Origin: Ichthyophis bannanicus | Taxonomy: Eukaryota; Chordata; Amphibia; Gymnophiona; Ichthyophiidae | NCBI GenBank assembly: GCA_033557465.1 | Contig: CM066035.1 | Coordinates: 907,091,309 to 907,155,308, forward strand | Length of the DNA: 64,000 nucleotides | Direction of reading: 5' to 3' | Shown: positions 32,829-43,195 of the stretch, piece after piece | Layout: every line of letters begins with the position of its first letter | Position numbering within the stretch: position 1 is the first letter of the stretch | Program-made: the position numbers and the translations under genes | The notes under the pieces: generated by a model | What the model saw: the letters and a program-made list of their open reading frames with translations, nothing else | Databases searched by the model: none | Told to the model about the DNA's origin: nothing

Positions 32829-34448
32829 TGTGACGTGGTAGCATCCCCAGAAGCCATGGAAACAGATGGTGACCCTGTGGAAGGTATTGGTACTGCAGGT
32901 GAATGCAGGATTTTCTCTGTTCAGAACAAGAAACACATGGCTAATCAGCTAACACAGCTCACCTCGGGGGAGAGGAAAAGCAGAGTTACTGATTGGGCAC
33001 GCCCTAGCAGGAGGCGGGCTGTCCAAAGCAGAGGCAGCTTGTTAAGCAGACAAGATGGAAAGCAAGGGGGAGCAAAGCAAGAGAGAGCAAGGCAAGGGCG
33101 AGCGAAGCATGAAGGAGAAAGAAAGAAGCAGGAAGAAAGGCAGGAAACAGCCTTTGACTCAGAAATCCTTGACTTGGAAAGAGAAACACTGCCCAGCTGT
33201 AATCCAAGGAGAAGGGACTCAGACCCAAGAAGCAGGTACCAGGGACACTCAGAGGCTGATAGAATCTTCTGTGAACAGGAGAGGTTTGAAGCACGGAGAG
33301 ACCCAGGGATAAAGCCCAGGCTTCTGGAGGGGAGAGCTGACCCGTGGAAAGGAAGGCAGAGTGGCAAGGAATTCTCAGACAAGCCTCAATACAAGGTACA
33401 TGGTGTGTTTGATACAGATGACAAGTTTTATAATGAGAAGCCAGAAAGAGTGAATGCTGATTTTAAAACTCAGGACAGACTCAGTCAATATGAAGGCAGT
33501 TGGCTGCAGCCTGAAAATCGTTTAAACAGTCCCAGCTATTCTCACCAGACAGCTGAAAGCTTTAGCAAGCAAGCTAATAGAAAGAAAACAGCTGACCTGT
33601 ATGGCAGAGAAATAAGCCAGGAGAAGTTAGACGGTCCTGCGTTTGAAGCACTCTTTAGAAGCACTCCTCATACAACTGAAGTTGGTAACCCGACACTTAC
33701 TTTCAGAGACAAGTGGGGGAGGGGTAACTCCAGCACATTGAATGATTGTTTTACCAGAGACGGCATTACTAGCTATCCTGAAATAAGGACTACAAACAAA
33801 TGCTTACCTAAGGAAGGAGCAGATCCTCAGCTTAGCCCAGTTAGAAGACAGGCTGAATTACTCCTTAGAGAATTTAAGGAATTCTTAGACAAACGAGCAA
33901 TTTCTGACCAGAAGCTAGCACAACCAGAAAATAGTCCTGAAGCAGAAATGCCCTTGGCTTGTCCTTTGCCAATGATAGAAGTAGACCAGCCAATGGACTG
34001 TTCAACCTGTCTTATTGACAGAGAAGTGAAGCAAAGCTTGAATGGTCATATGCTATAATATACTAAACGTATCCTGTATGAGTACCTTGCTGAAGAGCTT
34101 ATGAAGAAGTAAAAATAAGCTAAAGCATATCTTGTTCACAACTCAGGAACATTCTTGTTTTTCCAGTGTTTGTTTGATTTAAAAGCAGAGGTCACATGAC
34201 TGAATGTGAACCCTAGCGTTAAAGGACATTTGAGCACAGCATTGAAGAGCCTGTTTTTGCTTTATTCTTACTTTGGCTAAAATATTCCTTTACGTCTGTT
34301 CCATTCCACCGCGGAGCGGGAGAAATAAATCCTTATGTAAAAAAATATTCTTTTGCCTGCCTTATCACTTGACCTTTCACAACTACAACCTCAACCTCAA
34401 GGCCAACCCCTCCTTAAACCCTCAAGGTTAGGGAGCGGGTGGGTGGCA
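32829..34448 (+). mobile_element. LTR-like element X2 (1620 bp)
   Basis: The ends are TGTGACGTGG...GGGTGGCA (TG...CA) with a 4-bp duplication 'agcc' at 32825-32828 and 34449-34452, and B4 pol reads on after it. An ORF starts at nucleotide 28 and ends at 34058. AATAAA lies at 34324-34329, 119 bases before the 3' end. This layout matches U3-R-U5 of an LTR with a gene in U3. No flanking internal region or second LTR is present. The X1 and X3 insertions share the plan. Confidence 0.75.
32856..34058 (+). CDS. X2 ORF: 400-aa charged protein, unknown function
   Basis: An uninterrupted 400-codon frame from the ATG at nucleotide 28 of X2 ('METDGDPVEGIGTAGECR'). The protein is hydrophilic and low in complexity. 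A Lys/Glu/Gln/Arg-rich stretch at about residues 65-105 ('RAKHEGERKKQEERQE') could form a single helix or coiled coil. A Ser/Asp/Arg-rich middle follows, then a C-terminal block 'PVRRQAELLLREFKEFLDKR' and 'PMIEVDQPMDCSTC'. The X1 copy repeats this last block at recognisable amino-acid similarity; X3 keeps only an 'MDC' near its end. No signal peptide, membrane segment or known catalytic motif is seen. I do not recognise the family. It might be accessory, Gag-like or LTR-encoded in the way some retroviruses encode LTR proteins; that is inference. Confidence 0.55.
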   Translation: METDGDPVEGIGTAGECRIFSVQNKKHMANQLTQLTSGERKSRVTDWARPSRRRAVQSRGSLLSRQDGKQGGAKQERARQGRAKHEGERKKQEERQETAFDSEILDLERETLPSCNPRRRDSDPRSRYQGHSEADRIFCEQERFEARRDPGIKPRLLEGRADPWKGRQSGKEFSDKPQYKVHGVFDTDDKFYNEKPERVNADFKTQDRLSQYEGSWLQPENRLNSPSYSHQTAESFSKQANRKKTADLYGREISQEKLDGPAFEALFRSTPHTTEVGNPTLTFRDKWGRGNSSTLNDCFTRDGITSYPEIRTTNKCLPKEGADPQLSPVRRQAELLLREFKEFLDKRAISDQKLAQPENSPEAEMPLACPLPMIEVDQPMDCSTCLIDREVKQSLNGHML

Positions 34449-34859
34449 AGCCTCACGAATGGCAGTTGAATCCATTGGTGGTCCAGCAGATCTTCCTCCG
34501 CTGGGAACTTCCATCCATCGATCTCTTTGCAAGTCCACAGAATTGTCAGCTGCCCAGGCTCTGCTCCAGACAGCAGCATCCCCTGCGGACGGCAGCAGAT
34601 GCCTTTCTGATCTCTTGGTCTATTGTCCTCCTGTATGCGTTTCCTCCCACGCCCCTGGTGGCCCAAACTCTGTTCAAGATTCTCCGGGACAAGGCCATGA
34701 TGATTCTGGTAGCCCCCAGATTGCCGAGGCAACCCTGGTTTCCACCTCTGCTACAGTTGGCGGTGGAAACTCCTTTCCCTTTCCAAACACGATCTCCTGT
34801 CTCAAGATCAGGGTTCCCTTCTGCACCCCAATCTCAGGTCCCTCAATCTGATGGCCTGG

Positions 34860-35912
34860 CTACTGAAAGGATAGTGCTAGCTCCCTTGCTTCTGCCTAAG
34901 GAGGTTGAAGAGGTGGTTTTGGCCTCTAGGAGGCAGTCCACCAGAAAGTCCTATGCCCTCAAGTGGCGTAGGTTTACATTATGGTGTGCTCAGCGCAATG
35001 AAGATCCTTTCTCCTGCCTTGTGCCAGTGGTACTGCAGTATCTTCTTTCACCTGTCAGATCTAGGTCTTAAGTCTAACTCTGTTCGGGTCTACCTCAGTG
35101 CTCTATCAGCGCACCACTCACCGGTGGAGGGACAGTCTCTGTCGGATCATCTCTTGGTGTCCCGCTTCCTCAGAGGTCTGCTTCTTCTCAAGCCTCCGGT
35201 TCGTTCACCGGTGACTGAGTGGGATTTGAATGTGGTCTTGCAGCAACTTACTCGCCCACTGTTTGAGCGGATGGCTACTTGCCATTTGCGCTTCCTTTCT
35301 TGGAAAGCGCTCTTCCTGGTAGCTCTTACCTCGGCCAGACGTGTGAGTGAACTACAAGCTCTGGTATCTGACAGACCGTACACACGGTTCTATAAGAACA
35401 GGGTGGTCCTACGGACCCATCCGAAGTTCCTTCCAAAGGTCGTCTCCTCTTTCCACCTCAACCAGGAGGTGGTTCTTCTGACCTTCTTTCCCAGGTCGCA
35501 TAACAGCTGGGCTGAAACAGTCTTGCATACCCTGGACTGTAAGAGGGCGTTGTCTTTTTACATAGAACGTACGCGGGGGCATTGAAGGGCTACTCAGCTC
35601 TTCGTCTCCTTTGACCCTAATAAACTAAGGTTACCTGTCTCCAAGCATACGTTGTCCACCTGGGTAGCAGATTGTATCGCCTGGGCGTACAAGGCAGCCG
35701 ACCTCCCCTTGCAGGGTCGAGTCACGGCCCATCGTGTCAGGGCGAAAGCCGCGCCAGTAACTCATCTCTGCTCTATTCCTTTGGCAGACATCTGCCAGGC
35801 CGCTACTTGGTCTTCAAGCCAGACTTTTGCAGCCCACTACTGCCTCGAGAGAGAGTCCCGAAGGGACAGTGCTTTCGGACAGCTGGTACTCCGTAATCTC
35901 TTTGAGGTTTAG
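34860..35912 (+). pseudogene. yr: DIRS B4 tyrosine recombinase (broken)
   Basis: 'ERIVLAPLLLPKEVEEVVLA' starts the protein. A frameshift near 35040 and a TGA at 35583-35585 interrupt it; B1 has TGA at the same codon. 'ALTSARRVSELQALVSD' gives the first Arg, 'AHRVRAKA' the HxxR and 'AAHYCLERE' the Tyr. The reading ends with the family terminus 'RNLFEV' at 35912. Only two breaks separate it from an open YR. Confidence 0.85.
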
Positions 35913-36052
35913 GCAACTCCTACCCTCCGGCCCTTGTGTTGGGCTACCGTATGGGGGCGTTCTTGGAGAATATTCTCATCACGGATGCTGAGGCTCTTGA
36001 GAGGGAGCCATTTTTTCCCCTTTGGATTCCCGGTAGCCTAGAGCTGGGGAGT

Positions 36053-36150
36053 CCCATATGTGAGGACTGACTTCCTGCTTGGAACTGGAGAAAGAATAGT
36101 TACTCACCTGTAACAGGTGTTCTCCAGGAGCAGCAGGAATCAGTCCTCAC
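36053..36150. repeat. B4 internal complementary region
   Basis: 'cctgcttggaactggagaaa' and 'gaatagttactcacctgtaa' complement the B4 left and right termini. Confidence 0.85.
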
Positions 36151-36229
36151 GACCCTCCCTCCTCACCTGGAGTTGCAGTCTTATACTTTATTTTGTTTTT
36201 TGCTGTCTTTTAGCTATGTCATCAGACTG

Positions 36230-36409
36230 AGCAAGATGGCACCCTTGGGCGGGAAGGGGACCGTGCAGGCATGCTGCATTCCCAAAGGGCTTTCTTTGAA
36301 AGCTGGGGAAATGCTCCGCACGGGGGCTCCGTCGGCGCCGACGTCACCCATATGTGAGGACTGATTCCTGCTGCTCCTGGAGAAAACCTGCTACAGGTGA
36401 GTAACTACT
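36230..36409. repeat. B4 right inverted terminal repeat
   Basis: Runs from 'agcaagatggcacccttggg' to 'ctacaggtgagtaactactc', complementing 27767-27920. A2 ITR sequence resumes directly after it. Confidence 0.85.
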
Positions 36410-36443
36410 CTATCCTGTGAGGATCCGCCTCTCCGCTCCAGTT

Positions 36444-37339
36444 GCCTCAGTCTCCAAGCAGCTGGAGGATCAGTGAACCAGGAGCTCCTGGTTCACTGGA
36501 GAAACAATTAAGGAGAGATAGTTGTAAATTTAGTTAAAAGTTGGGGTCTTTTTTGTTTGGGAGTTAATGTATTTAATAGACAGGAAAAAGAAAAAAAAAT
36601 AGAAGTATAGCGTGCTGGGGGTGGGGGGGTTCTGTAGCTGTAAGGGGCTGTTGAGGCCTTCTCTCTCCTACCCACCCTCCCCCCCTCCTCCCCTCACCTC
36701 CTCATCCATGCAGGGGGTTTCGGCTGGACAGTGGGGCTCTGAAGATGGAGTAGCACACCAGTTCAGCGGAGGCTCCGCAGCTCCGGCAGACAGCGAGTGC
36801 AGAAGCTTTGCCTGTTAGTCGCTGCGACGAAACCAGAGGCAGGCAGACGCCGGCAGAAGGAAGAGCACATTCTCACTCTCCCTCTCAAGCCGCGGTGCTC
36901 CCGACGCTGGAAACAGCAGGTCGGTGGAGCGCGTAGGCGGCAGCATTTCCAGACCGCACAGCTGCCGGCGCCAGCACAGGAGGTAAGCGGGGACCGGATC
37001 GCAGTGCGGCTGTGAAGAGAGTTTTTGAGCGCGAGTCAACTCAGCGGGCCTAGCCGCGTGGCGGAAAGGCGGGAAAACGCGGTCTTTTTTCGGGCCCTAC
37101 AGAGACATCTAGTTTAAGCGGGAAGCTTCGTTTTTCTGTGAGGAAGACATTTTTAAGCTCGGGGGGCTTAGTGGAAGCAGTCTCGATCGTTTAAAAAATA
37201 TATATATATAGATTTTCCCCTGCAGTTTTCATTTCAGTTTTTTCATTTCAGTTTCAGCCTGAATGGTAATTTGAAAATTAAAGGCTCCGTATCCCAGTTT
37301 CTACCTCAGGTCTGGTAGGCAGGGTGCCAATTTCAGCGT
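36444..37339. other. A2 5' untranslated leader
   Basis: About 900 bases between the A2 left ITR and its gag, G/C-rich with C-rich ('ccccccctcctcccctcacc') and short AT (near 37200) tracts. It corresponds to the A1 leader (212-1047). No ORF supported by homology lies here. Confidence 0.5.
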
Positions 37340-38693
37340 AATGCCCTCTCAACCACTGTGCTTGGTTTGCGGTTCTAGGAGGGGGCGCTGTCAGACACAG
37401 GTGTCTGCAGGGGCTGCATACAAGAGGCGGTCGCGATGGAGAGTTCCTTAGAGGGGGATGCTCTGCAAGATACCCCAGTCGCGGGGCAGGAGTCAGGTCC
37501 TCTGGATTTAACGTGTCGGGAGCCGGTAGTGGGGACATCGTCCACACCGGATCTCCCGTCCTCGCGGGCATCATTGCCGGAGGGTTTTGTGGCGATCTTT
37601 TCCCAAGATTTTATGGCTGTTTTGCAGCAGGCTTGTGGGGGTCTGCAAAAGAAGAGGGCGACAAGTGTCGTAGATGAGGAAAGGAGGAAAAAGATTGGGT
37701 ACTCCGCTGAGCACAGGGGCGACAGGCAGCGGGGCAAAGAAGGCCAGAATGGAGGTGGAACTGAAGGATCAGTCGGTGGCCTCGGAGGGAATTCACTCCG
37801 ACGAAGGGGACCCTGATTTGGAAATTGATGATGAGTTGGAGGAAGGCGAGATCACAGGCAGGGCGGACCAAGCTAGAGTGGTCCGCTTGTTTCAGAGTGA
37901 TGAGTTGCCAACTCTTATTGCTGAAACGCTGAAGGCGCTTAATATGTCGGCGCCCGGGCCAGCAGAGGATTCTACGTTGGAATATCCGTTGTTACAGGTG
38001 TTTCGGAAAAATCAAAGAGCGTTTCCGGTGCATAGGGTGATCCAAGAGATGATTCAGGAGGAATGGGACATGCCGGAGGCGAGTCTCAAGGGTTCCAGAG
38101 TTATGGGTCGTCTATATCCACTGGTGGAGCAGGATCGATAATTGTTCAAGTCACCAAAGGTGGATGCTGCTGTCTTGGCAGTGACGAAAAAGACTACCAT
38201 CCCAGTAGAGGGTAGTGCAGCCCTTAAAGATTCCCAGGATAGGAAACTGGATACCCTGTTAAAACAAGTCTTTGAAGTTAATGCTCTCTCCATGCACGCA
38301 GCGATCTGTGGGGCATGGGTGGCGAGAGCCTGCCTTCGCTGATCGCAGCGATTTCAGGGTGAGCATGGAGAGAATACTATCGGGGAATCATCCAGATTGG
38401 AGTCAGGAGTGGCATATCTTGCCAACATACATTATGACCTAATTTGGGGCATATCGAAAAGCATGGCATCGGTAATAGCGGCCCGGCGGTACCTTTGGCT
38501 GCACAATTGGGCAGCGGATGGGTCTTCCAAGGCCAGACTGAGTAAGCTTCCGTTCAGGGGACGCTTGTTTGGAGAGTATTTGGACAAGCTGGTTAAGGAC
38601 CTAGGGGAGTCAAAAGAGGGCAGGCTGCCAGAAGATAAGCAGAGGCAGGTTCGCTCGGCTCCATTGTCCAGAGGTCAGCAGAGGGAATTTTGA
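37340..38693 (+). pseudogene. gag: DIRS A2 gag (several breaks)
   Basis: Starts 'MPSQPLCLVCGSRRGRCQTQ', aligning to A1 gag 'MASKPQCVICGSRR', but loses frame within 25 codons. Later pieces ('ARVVRLFQSDELPTLIAETL', 'FKSPKVDAAVLAVTKKTT', 'SRLESGVAYLANIHYDLI') are separated by stops near 38139 and 38342. All fit A1 gag in order, so this is a decayed full-length gene. The protein was presumably a nucleic-acid-binding Gag. Confidence 0.8.
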
Positions 38694-39548
38694 CGGTTCC
38701 ATTTTCCTAAGTTCAATCAGGCTCAAAGAGGACGTTTTCCGTTCGAAACCAGGGATTTCGGTCCTTTCGGGGAGCTTGAAGAGGTTTTGCAGCCTCTTCT
38801 TCCTCCACCGCAAATCTTTGAAAGCCACAATGAAATCGGAGGGGAACAGGTAGATCTAGTGCCCGTAGGGGGTCAGCTGCGGGATTTTTACTCTGCTTGG
38901 GTCCAAATAACGGCAGACCAGTGGGTATTGGAGGTGATTCGAGAAGGTTATGCGTTGGAGTTTCAAAGGCCGGTAAGGGATTCATTCGTTCAGTCCCCAT
39001 GCAAGGCGCCAGACAAGTGCGCAGCGGTGGGGGAAACGGTGCAGAGGCTGCTAGATCTAAATGCTATTGTGCCGGTTCCCTTAGACCAATACGGCTGTGG
39101 TCGGTACTCCATATATTTCATAGTTCCCAAAAAGGAAGGGATTTTTCGGTCAATCCTGGATCTCAAGAAACTAAATCGTTGCCTTCGCGTATCTCATTTT
39201 CATATAGAAACTCTGAGGTCAGTAATTGTGGCTGTCAGAAAGGGCGAGTTTCTTACTGCCCTCGACCTGTCGGAAGCGTACTTGCATATTCCGATTCGGC
39301 AGGAGCACCAGAAATTTCTCAGGTTCGCGGTTCCGGTAGGCCATTTTCAATTCCGAGCCTTGCCGTTCGGTCTGGCTACGGCACCGAGGACTTCACTAAG
39401 GTGATGGTCGTAGCGGCAACGTTGCAAAAAGAGGGTGTCCTCGTGCATCCGTACTTGGGTGATTGGTTAATCTGAGTGAAGTCCAGAGCCGAGAGCGAGG
39501 TGGTGACACAGAGAGTGATAACGTTCTTACGGAGTCTAGGCTGGGTAG

Positions 39549-40883
39549 TGTCACCCGGTGAGGGTCCCCAGGGGCTGGAGCCTGGGTAATTCACTGGGGC
39601 TACTTCAATACTAGCAAAAGTGGATGATTACAATGCCCTCTGGGAGTTGTAGTCCCAATTGCTGAATAAAGAAGGTGAGTCGTGGATGAATAGTAAGGCT
39701 TTCAAACAGGACTTTTAATTCCCCTTCCGGGTGGATTTTTAAAGCAATGGGAACAAAAGGCAAAACACCATGCTTCTGGTACAAAAATCAAAAGGAACAA
39801 ACTGGAACCAAAATATGCTTATCTTCAGCTGAACTCAAAAGTGACACAAACAGTCCGTTCAAAACAGGTAAGTTTTCCTCACTGCAGTTTGCTTATACTT
39901 TAATAGCTTCTTCAACAGAAAGAAGTAATGTCATCTGACATAATTAAAGTACAGTCCATGCATGTATCTGATATTACTTCTTCATAATCATTACATTGCA
40001 TTTCCTCTGGTTCCTCCTCTGAATAACATTCCTCAGAGTTATAGAAAACGTTATCTTTAGGCAAACTCTGTTCTTGGTAATTACACTTCCCTTCTTCCTG
40101 GTTAAGAGAGTGCAGTGAATAATTACCACCCTCTCTTGAGAGCTCCCTTTGTGAGTCACACAACTCCTTATACGTACAGGGCAAATCACTATATTCAAAG
40201 GCTCTTCTATTAGAAGGAATTGGCCTACTTCCCAACTGCCTTTTCTCTGAGCTCCTGCGTGTGAGTGAGTTATCAGAGCACTGCTGAGACTGAGACATTT
40301 CTCTGCCTTTCTGTCTTGGCTTTTCCTTCAGCATAAAACTTTCCCCAGAACAGACTTTCCCTCTTGTGCTGTACCTGGTTTTAGGAAGATAAAACTCCTC
40401 AGCTTTCCTGAGCCTGGCTTCTGTACCGTAGCTTCTCCTAGCTTTCTGGTAAGTTTCACCGGGCACGTCCTTAGCTGGGCACTGCTCTCTGCAACAGGCT
40501 GCTGTGTTTCTTCCCGTATACCTTTCAGTTCTGCTGGCTTCTGAACTCTCTCTCACTCCTGTGTCTCTGCTTCTAGAACTGGAACTTGTTCTGCTCCTCG
40601 CCCTGCCTCTTCTTCTCCTCTCCTCACTAACCTCAGGTGAGCATGTTTTAACTACGCGTGTCCCTGTGCTTGGTTGGGCTCCACCCCTTCTCAGCTGCCC
40701 TTCATTTCCTAATGAATCAGGAACCTGCTTGCTGCTCGGGCGTGTTCTCCCACCATGTGATAGTGTTTGTTTTGGTTGCCTATAGCAACTCTGCTCCATG
40801 TGCTGATCTGAGCTGTCATTTTCAGATCTGTTTTCATCTGTTCTACATATTTCCATAGGCTCTGATGACTCTACCTCATGACA
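39549..40883 (-). mobile_element. LTR-like element X3 (1335 bp, antisense)
   Basis: In sense it starts TGTCATGAGG and ends CGGGTGACA (TG...CA). A 4-bp duplication 'gtag' lies at 39545-39548 and 40884-40887. The ATG is at nucleotide 28, as in X1 and X2. The canonical AATAAA is lacking downstream of the ORF, though ATTAAA is present near 39716. The 3' part contains the motif 'gggactacaactcccaga'. It interrupts A2 pol cleanly. Confidence 0.7.
39912..40856 (-). CDS. X3 ORF: 314-aa charged protein, unknown function
   Basis: An uninterrupted 314-codon frame from the ATG at nucleotide 28 of X3 ('MEICRTDENRSENDSSDQ'). Arg/Ser-rich segment at about residues 80-100 ('RRRRGRARSRTSSSSRSRDT'), a Lys/Arg-rich middle, and an acidic Glu-rich C-terminus ('SEECYSEEEPEEMQCNDYEE') followed by 'TCMDCTLIM'. 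The MDC(S/T) near the C-terminus and the start position match X1 and X2, but the long blocks have diverged. Family unknown; no enzymatic motif seen. An intact frame inside a dead host element suggests either a young insertion or selection on the ORF before insertion. Confidence 0.5.
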   Translation of the reverse strand: MEICRTDENRSENDSSDQHMEQSCYRQPKQTLSHGGRTRPSSKQVPDSLGNEGQLRRGGAQPSTGTRVVKTCSPEVSEERRRRGRARSRTSSSSRSRDTGVRESSEASRTERYTGRNTAACCREQCPAKDVPGETYQKARRSYGTEARLRKAEEFYLPKTRYSTRGKVCSGESFMLKEKPRQKGREMSQSQQCSDNSLTRRSSEKRQLGSRPIPSNRRAFEYSDLPCTYKELCDSQRELSREGGNYSLHSLNQEEGKCNYQEQSLPKDNVFYNSEECYSEEEPEEMQCNDYEEVISDTCMDCTLIMSDDITSFC

Positions 40884-42069
40884 GTAGTCAATATGGCAAA
40901 GAGCAAGTTGATCCCCTCGCGGCGACTGGGGTATCTGGAAGCCCGCTTCGATACGGAGGAGGGAAGGATTTTTCTACCGCAACAACGTGCAAGCAGGTTG
41001 AGGGCACTAGTCCGGCAGTTTCTGGGCAGAGCGAGGCCTACGGCATGGCATTACCTACAGCTGCTGGGAACCATGGCGGCGACTCTGGAGTTGGTCCCGT
41101 GGGCAAGAGCGCGCATGAGGCCATTGCAGAGGGCCTTGCTCAGGCGATGGTCTCACCAAAATGATTCCCTGGCAAGTGTGCTGTATTGTCTGGCAGAGGC
41201 ACGGCAATCGCTTCAATGGTGGTTGCTCCCCGAGAATCTGGAGAAATGGATGCCATTGGAGACGCCTTGTTGGTTGCCTCTAACGATCGACGCCAGTCTG
41301 GTAGGCTGGGGAGCTCATTTTCAAGGGAGCTTGGCTCAGGGTCACTGGACCGCTCAGGAGAAGAGCTCGTCGATCAACAGGTTGGAGTTGAGAGCGGTAA
41401 CCCTCTTTACAAGTGTTTCAACGGAAGATGCGCGGGTGAGCGATCTGGGTGTTTTCCGACAATGTGACCGCAGTGGCCTACATAAATCGGCAGGGCGGCA
41501 CAAGCAGCGTACACCTGGAAGCCGAAGCCGATCAATTGTTCGAGTGGGCCGAGGTCCATCTGCCAGCGTTATCGGCAGCACATGTAGTGGGAGTGGACAG
41601 TGTGGAAGCCAACTTCTTGAGTTGAGTAAAGGTGGACCCGGGGGAGTGGATCCTTCATCAGGACGTGTTCGAGATGCTGGTGAATCGGTGGGGTCCGCCA
41701 GTAATGGATCTCATGGCAACGTTCCAGTCGGAAAAAGTCGGTCGATTTTACAGCAGAAGAAGAGAGCGGATGTCCGAAAGTCTGGATGCTCTCATTCAGG
41801 TGTGGCCGGAGGACAAACTCCTTTATGTGTTTCCACCTTGGGTACTGATCGGAAAGGTGGTACAGCGCATCGAGGGGCACCAGGGGCAGGTGATCTTGAT
41901 AGCACCAGATTGGCCCAGGCGGCCATGGTACACGGATTTGATGCGGCTCCTGGTAGCGAAACCATGGCGTCTGCCTCGTCGGAAGAACCTCTTGACTCAG
42001 GGGCCGTTGCACATGCCGTACATGGATCAGTTCTCGTTCACGGCCTGGCTATTGAGAGGTCGCGGCTAG

Positions 42070-43080
42070 CAAAGAAAGGTTATTCCACTTAAGGCAAGGA
42101 AAAGATCTACTTCTTTGGCGTACATTCGTGTCTGGCGAGTGTTTGAGCAGTGATGTTGGAACAAGCAGCCATTAAGAGCGTCAGTTCCGCAACTGTTGGC
42201 ATTTTTGCAAGATGGAGTAGAGAAAGACTAAGCGGCTGCGTCCTTGCAGGTGCAGGTAGCTGCGTTGTCCTGTTACAGAGAGAAAGTAGCGGGTGTGGCG
42301 TTAGGGTCACACCCGGATGTTAAGAGAATTTTGAGGGCGGTGGTCCTTATCAGGCCTCCCGGTAGACAGGTAGTACCGAGGTGCAGTCTCCCTTTTGTGT
42401 TGGAAGCGTTAAGTCGAGAACCGTTTGAGCCGTTGTCGAGAGCATCCTTGAAGGATCTCACTCTCAAGGTGGTGTTCCTGGTAGCAATTTGCTCGGCTAG
42501 GAGAATTTCAGAGTTACAGGCTTTGTCCTGTAAGAAGCCTTTTTTGTCTTTCTATGATATGAAGGTGGTGTTGAGACCAGTGCCATCGTTTTTGCCCAAG
42601 GTAGTGTTGCCGTTTCACTTGAATCAAGAGGTCTCCTTACTGGTGTTCAGAGACTTTGCGAAGGGTTCCGCCACCGGTAAGTTTCATGCCTTGGATGTTC
42701 GTCGGTCCTTGAAGAAGTATCTCAAGAGGACGGAGGGTTTCCGCAGGTCAGATAGACTATTTGTCCTGTTTGGAGGGCCGAGAAAAGGTGAGTCGGCGTC
42801 AAAAGCTTCCATTGCCAGGTGGATTAAAGAGGCCATAGCGTCCGCATATGTTCTGAAGGGAAAGCCAGTACTGGAAGGCTTAAGAGCTCATTCGACTAGA
42901 GCGCAAGCAGCATCTTGGGCAGAGTATCGTCTAGTGCCGGCGGTGGAGATCTGTAAAGCGGCTACTTGGTCATCCTTGAATCCTTTTGTCAAGCATTACT
43001 GTCTTGATGTTCAGCAACAACGGGATGCGTGCTTTGGATCAGCAGTGCTTCAGGCTGGTCTAGCAGGTCCCTCCCAATGA
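42070..43080 (+). pseudogene. yr: DIRS A2 tyrosine recombinase (5' breaks)
   Basis: The N-terminal part ('AIERSRLAKKGY', 'STSLAYIRVWRVFEQ') is interrupted by stops near 42090, 42154 and 42231. From 42244 the frame is open for 278 codons, with the first Arg in 'AICSARRISELQAL', the HxxR box 'AHSTRAQAAS' and the Tyr in 'VKHYCLDV'. It aligns along its length to the A1 YR. The catalytic half is intact in sequence but the N-terminal DNA-binding half is not. Confidence 0.85.
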
Positions 43081-43099
43081 TTTACAGCTCTGTTACATA

Positions 43100-43195
43100 C
43101 CCAGAGGTCGGTACTAGACTTGACGGATGCTAAGGAAAGGTAAATTAGACTTACCTGCTAATTGTTGTTCCATAAGGAACTCAAGTTTAGTCCCG
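43100..43195. repeat. A2 internal complementary region
   Basis: 'ctagacttgacggatgctaa' complements the A2 left end, and 'ggtaaattagacttacctgc' complements the right end at 43570-43619. Confidence 0.85.

Larger units (their letters stand above)
31571..34880 (+). pseudogene. pol: DIRS B4 pol, RT deletion, interrupted by X2
   Basis: The pol N-terminus ('LYTYRWPAITGDTWVLSIV') is followed by a frameshift near 31730. At 31820 'VVEPVPH' joins directly to 'PDHRQYLRFVVGG', deleting about 70 residues that include motif A, although 'FPYLDDWLVRG' remains. RNase H reads 'TTDGSLKGWGAH' (the usual Ala is Gly) and then stops at TGA 32602-32604, where other copies have CGA. The tether continues ('VQTDNQVAMFYVNKQGG') to 32828. 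X2 interrupts, and the DAM-like block resumes at 34449 ('IDLFASPQNCQLPRLCSR', 'ILVAPRLPRQPWFPPLL'). The RT cannot be functional. Confidence 0.8.
27767..36409 (+). mobile_element. DIRS element B4, split by a LINE and X2
   Basis: Left ITR 27767-27920 and right ITR 36230-36409 share the variant 'gaaatgcagtgcgcctgc'/'gcaggcatgctgcattccc'. Inside are gag (interrupted by a LINE at 28921-30408), pol (with a deletion in RT and interrupted by X2), YR and the ICR. It is inserted in the A2 left ITR with only 2-3 ambiguous bases at the junction. Confidence 0.85.
38787..42069 (+). pseudogene. pol: DIRS A2 pol, interrupted by X3; altered RT box
   Basis: RT reads 'RSILDLKKLNRCLRVSHF', 'LTALDLSEAYLHIPI' and 'LPFGLATAPRT', then shifts frame near 39395. 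The YxDD box reads 'YLGDWLI' with a stop immediately after, so the first catalytic Asp of the box is Gly. X3 interrupts from 39549 to 40883. RT resumes at 40884 ('LEARFDTEEGRIFL'), then RNase H ('TIDASLVGWGAH') with a frameshift near 41400, a stop near 41625 and the DAM-like block ('MDLMATFQSEKVGRF' to 'LIAPDWPRRPWY'), which is open to 42069. Confidence 0.8.

Noticed and set aside
32064..32855. Upstream extension of the X2 ORF into B4
   Set aside because: The frame is open by chance across the element boundary. It lies out of the pol frame and outside X2, so the X2 protein is taken from 32856.
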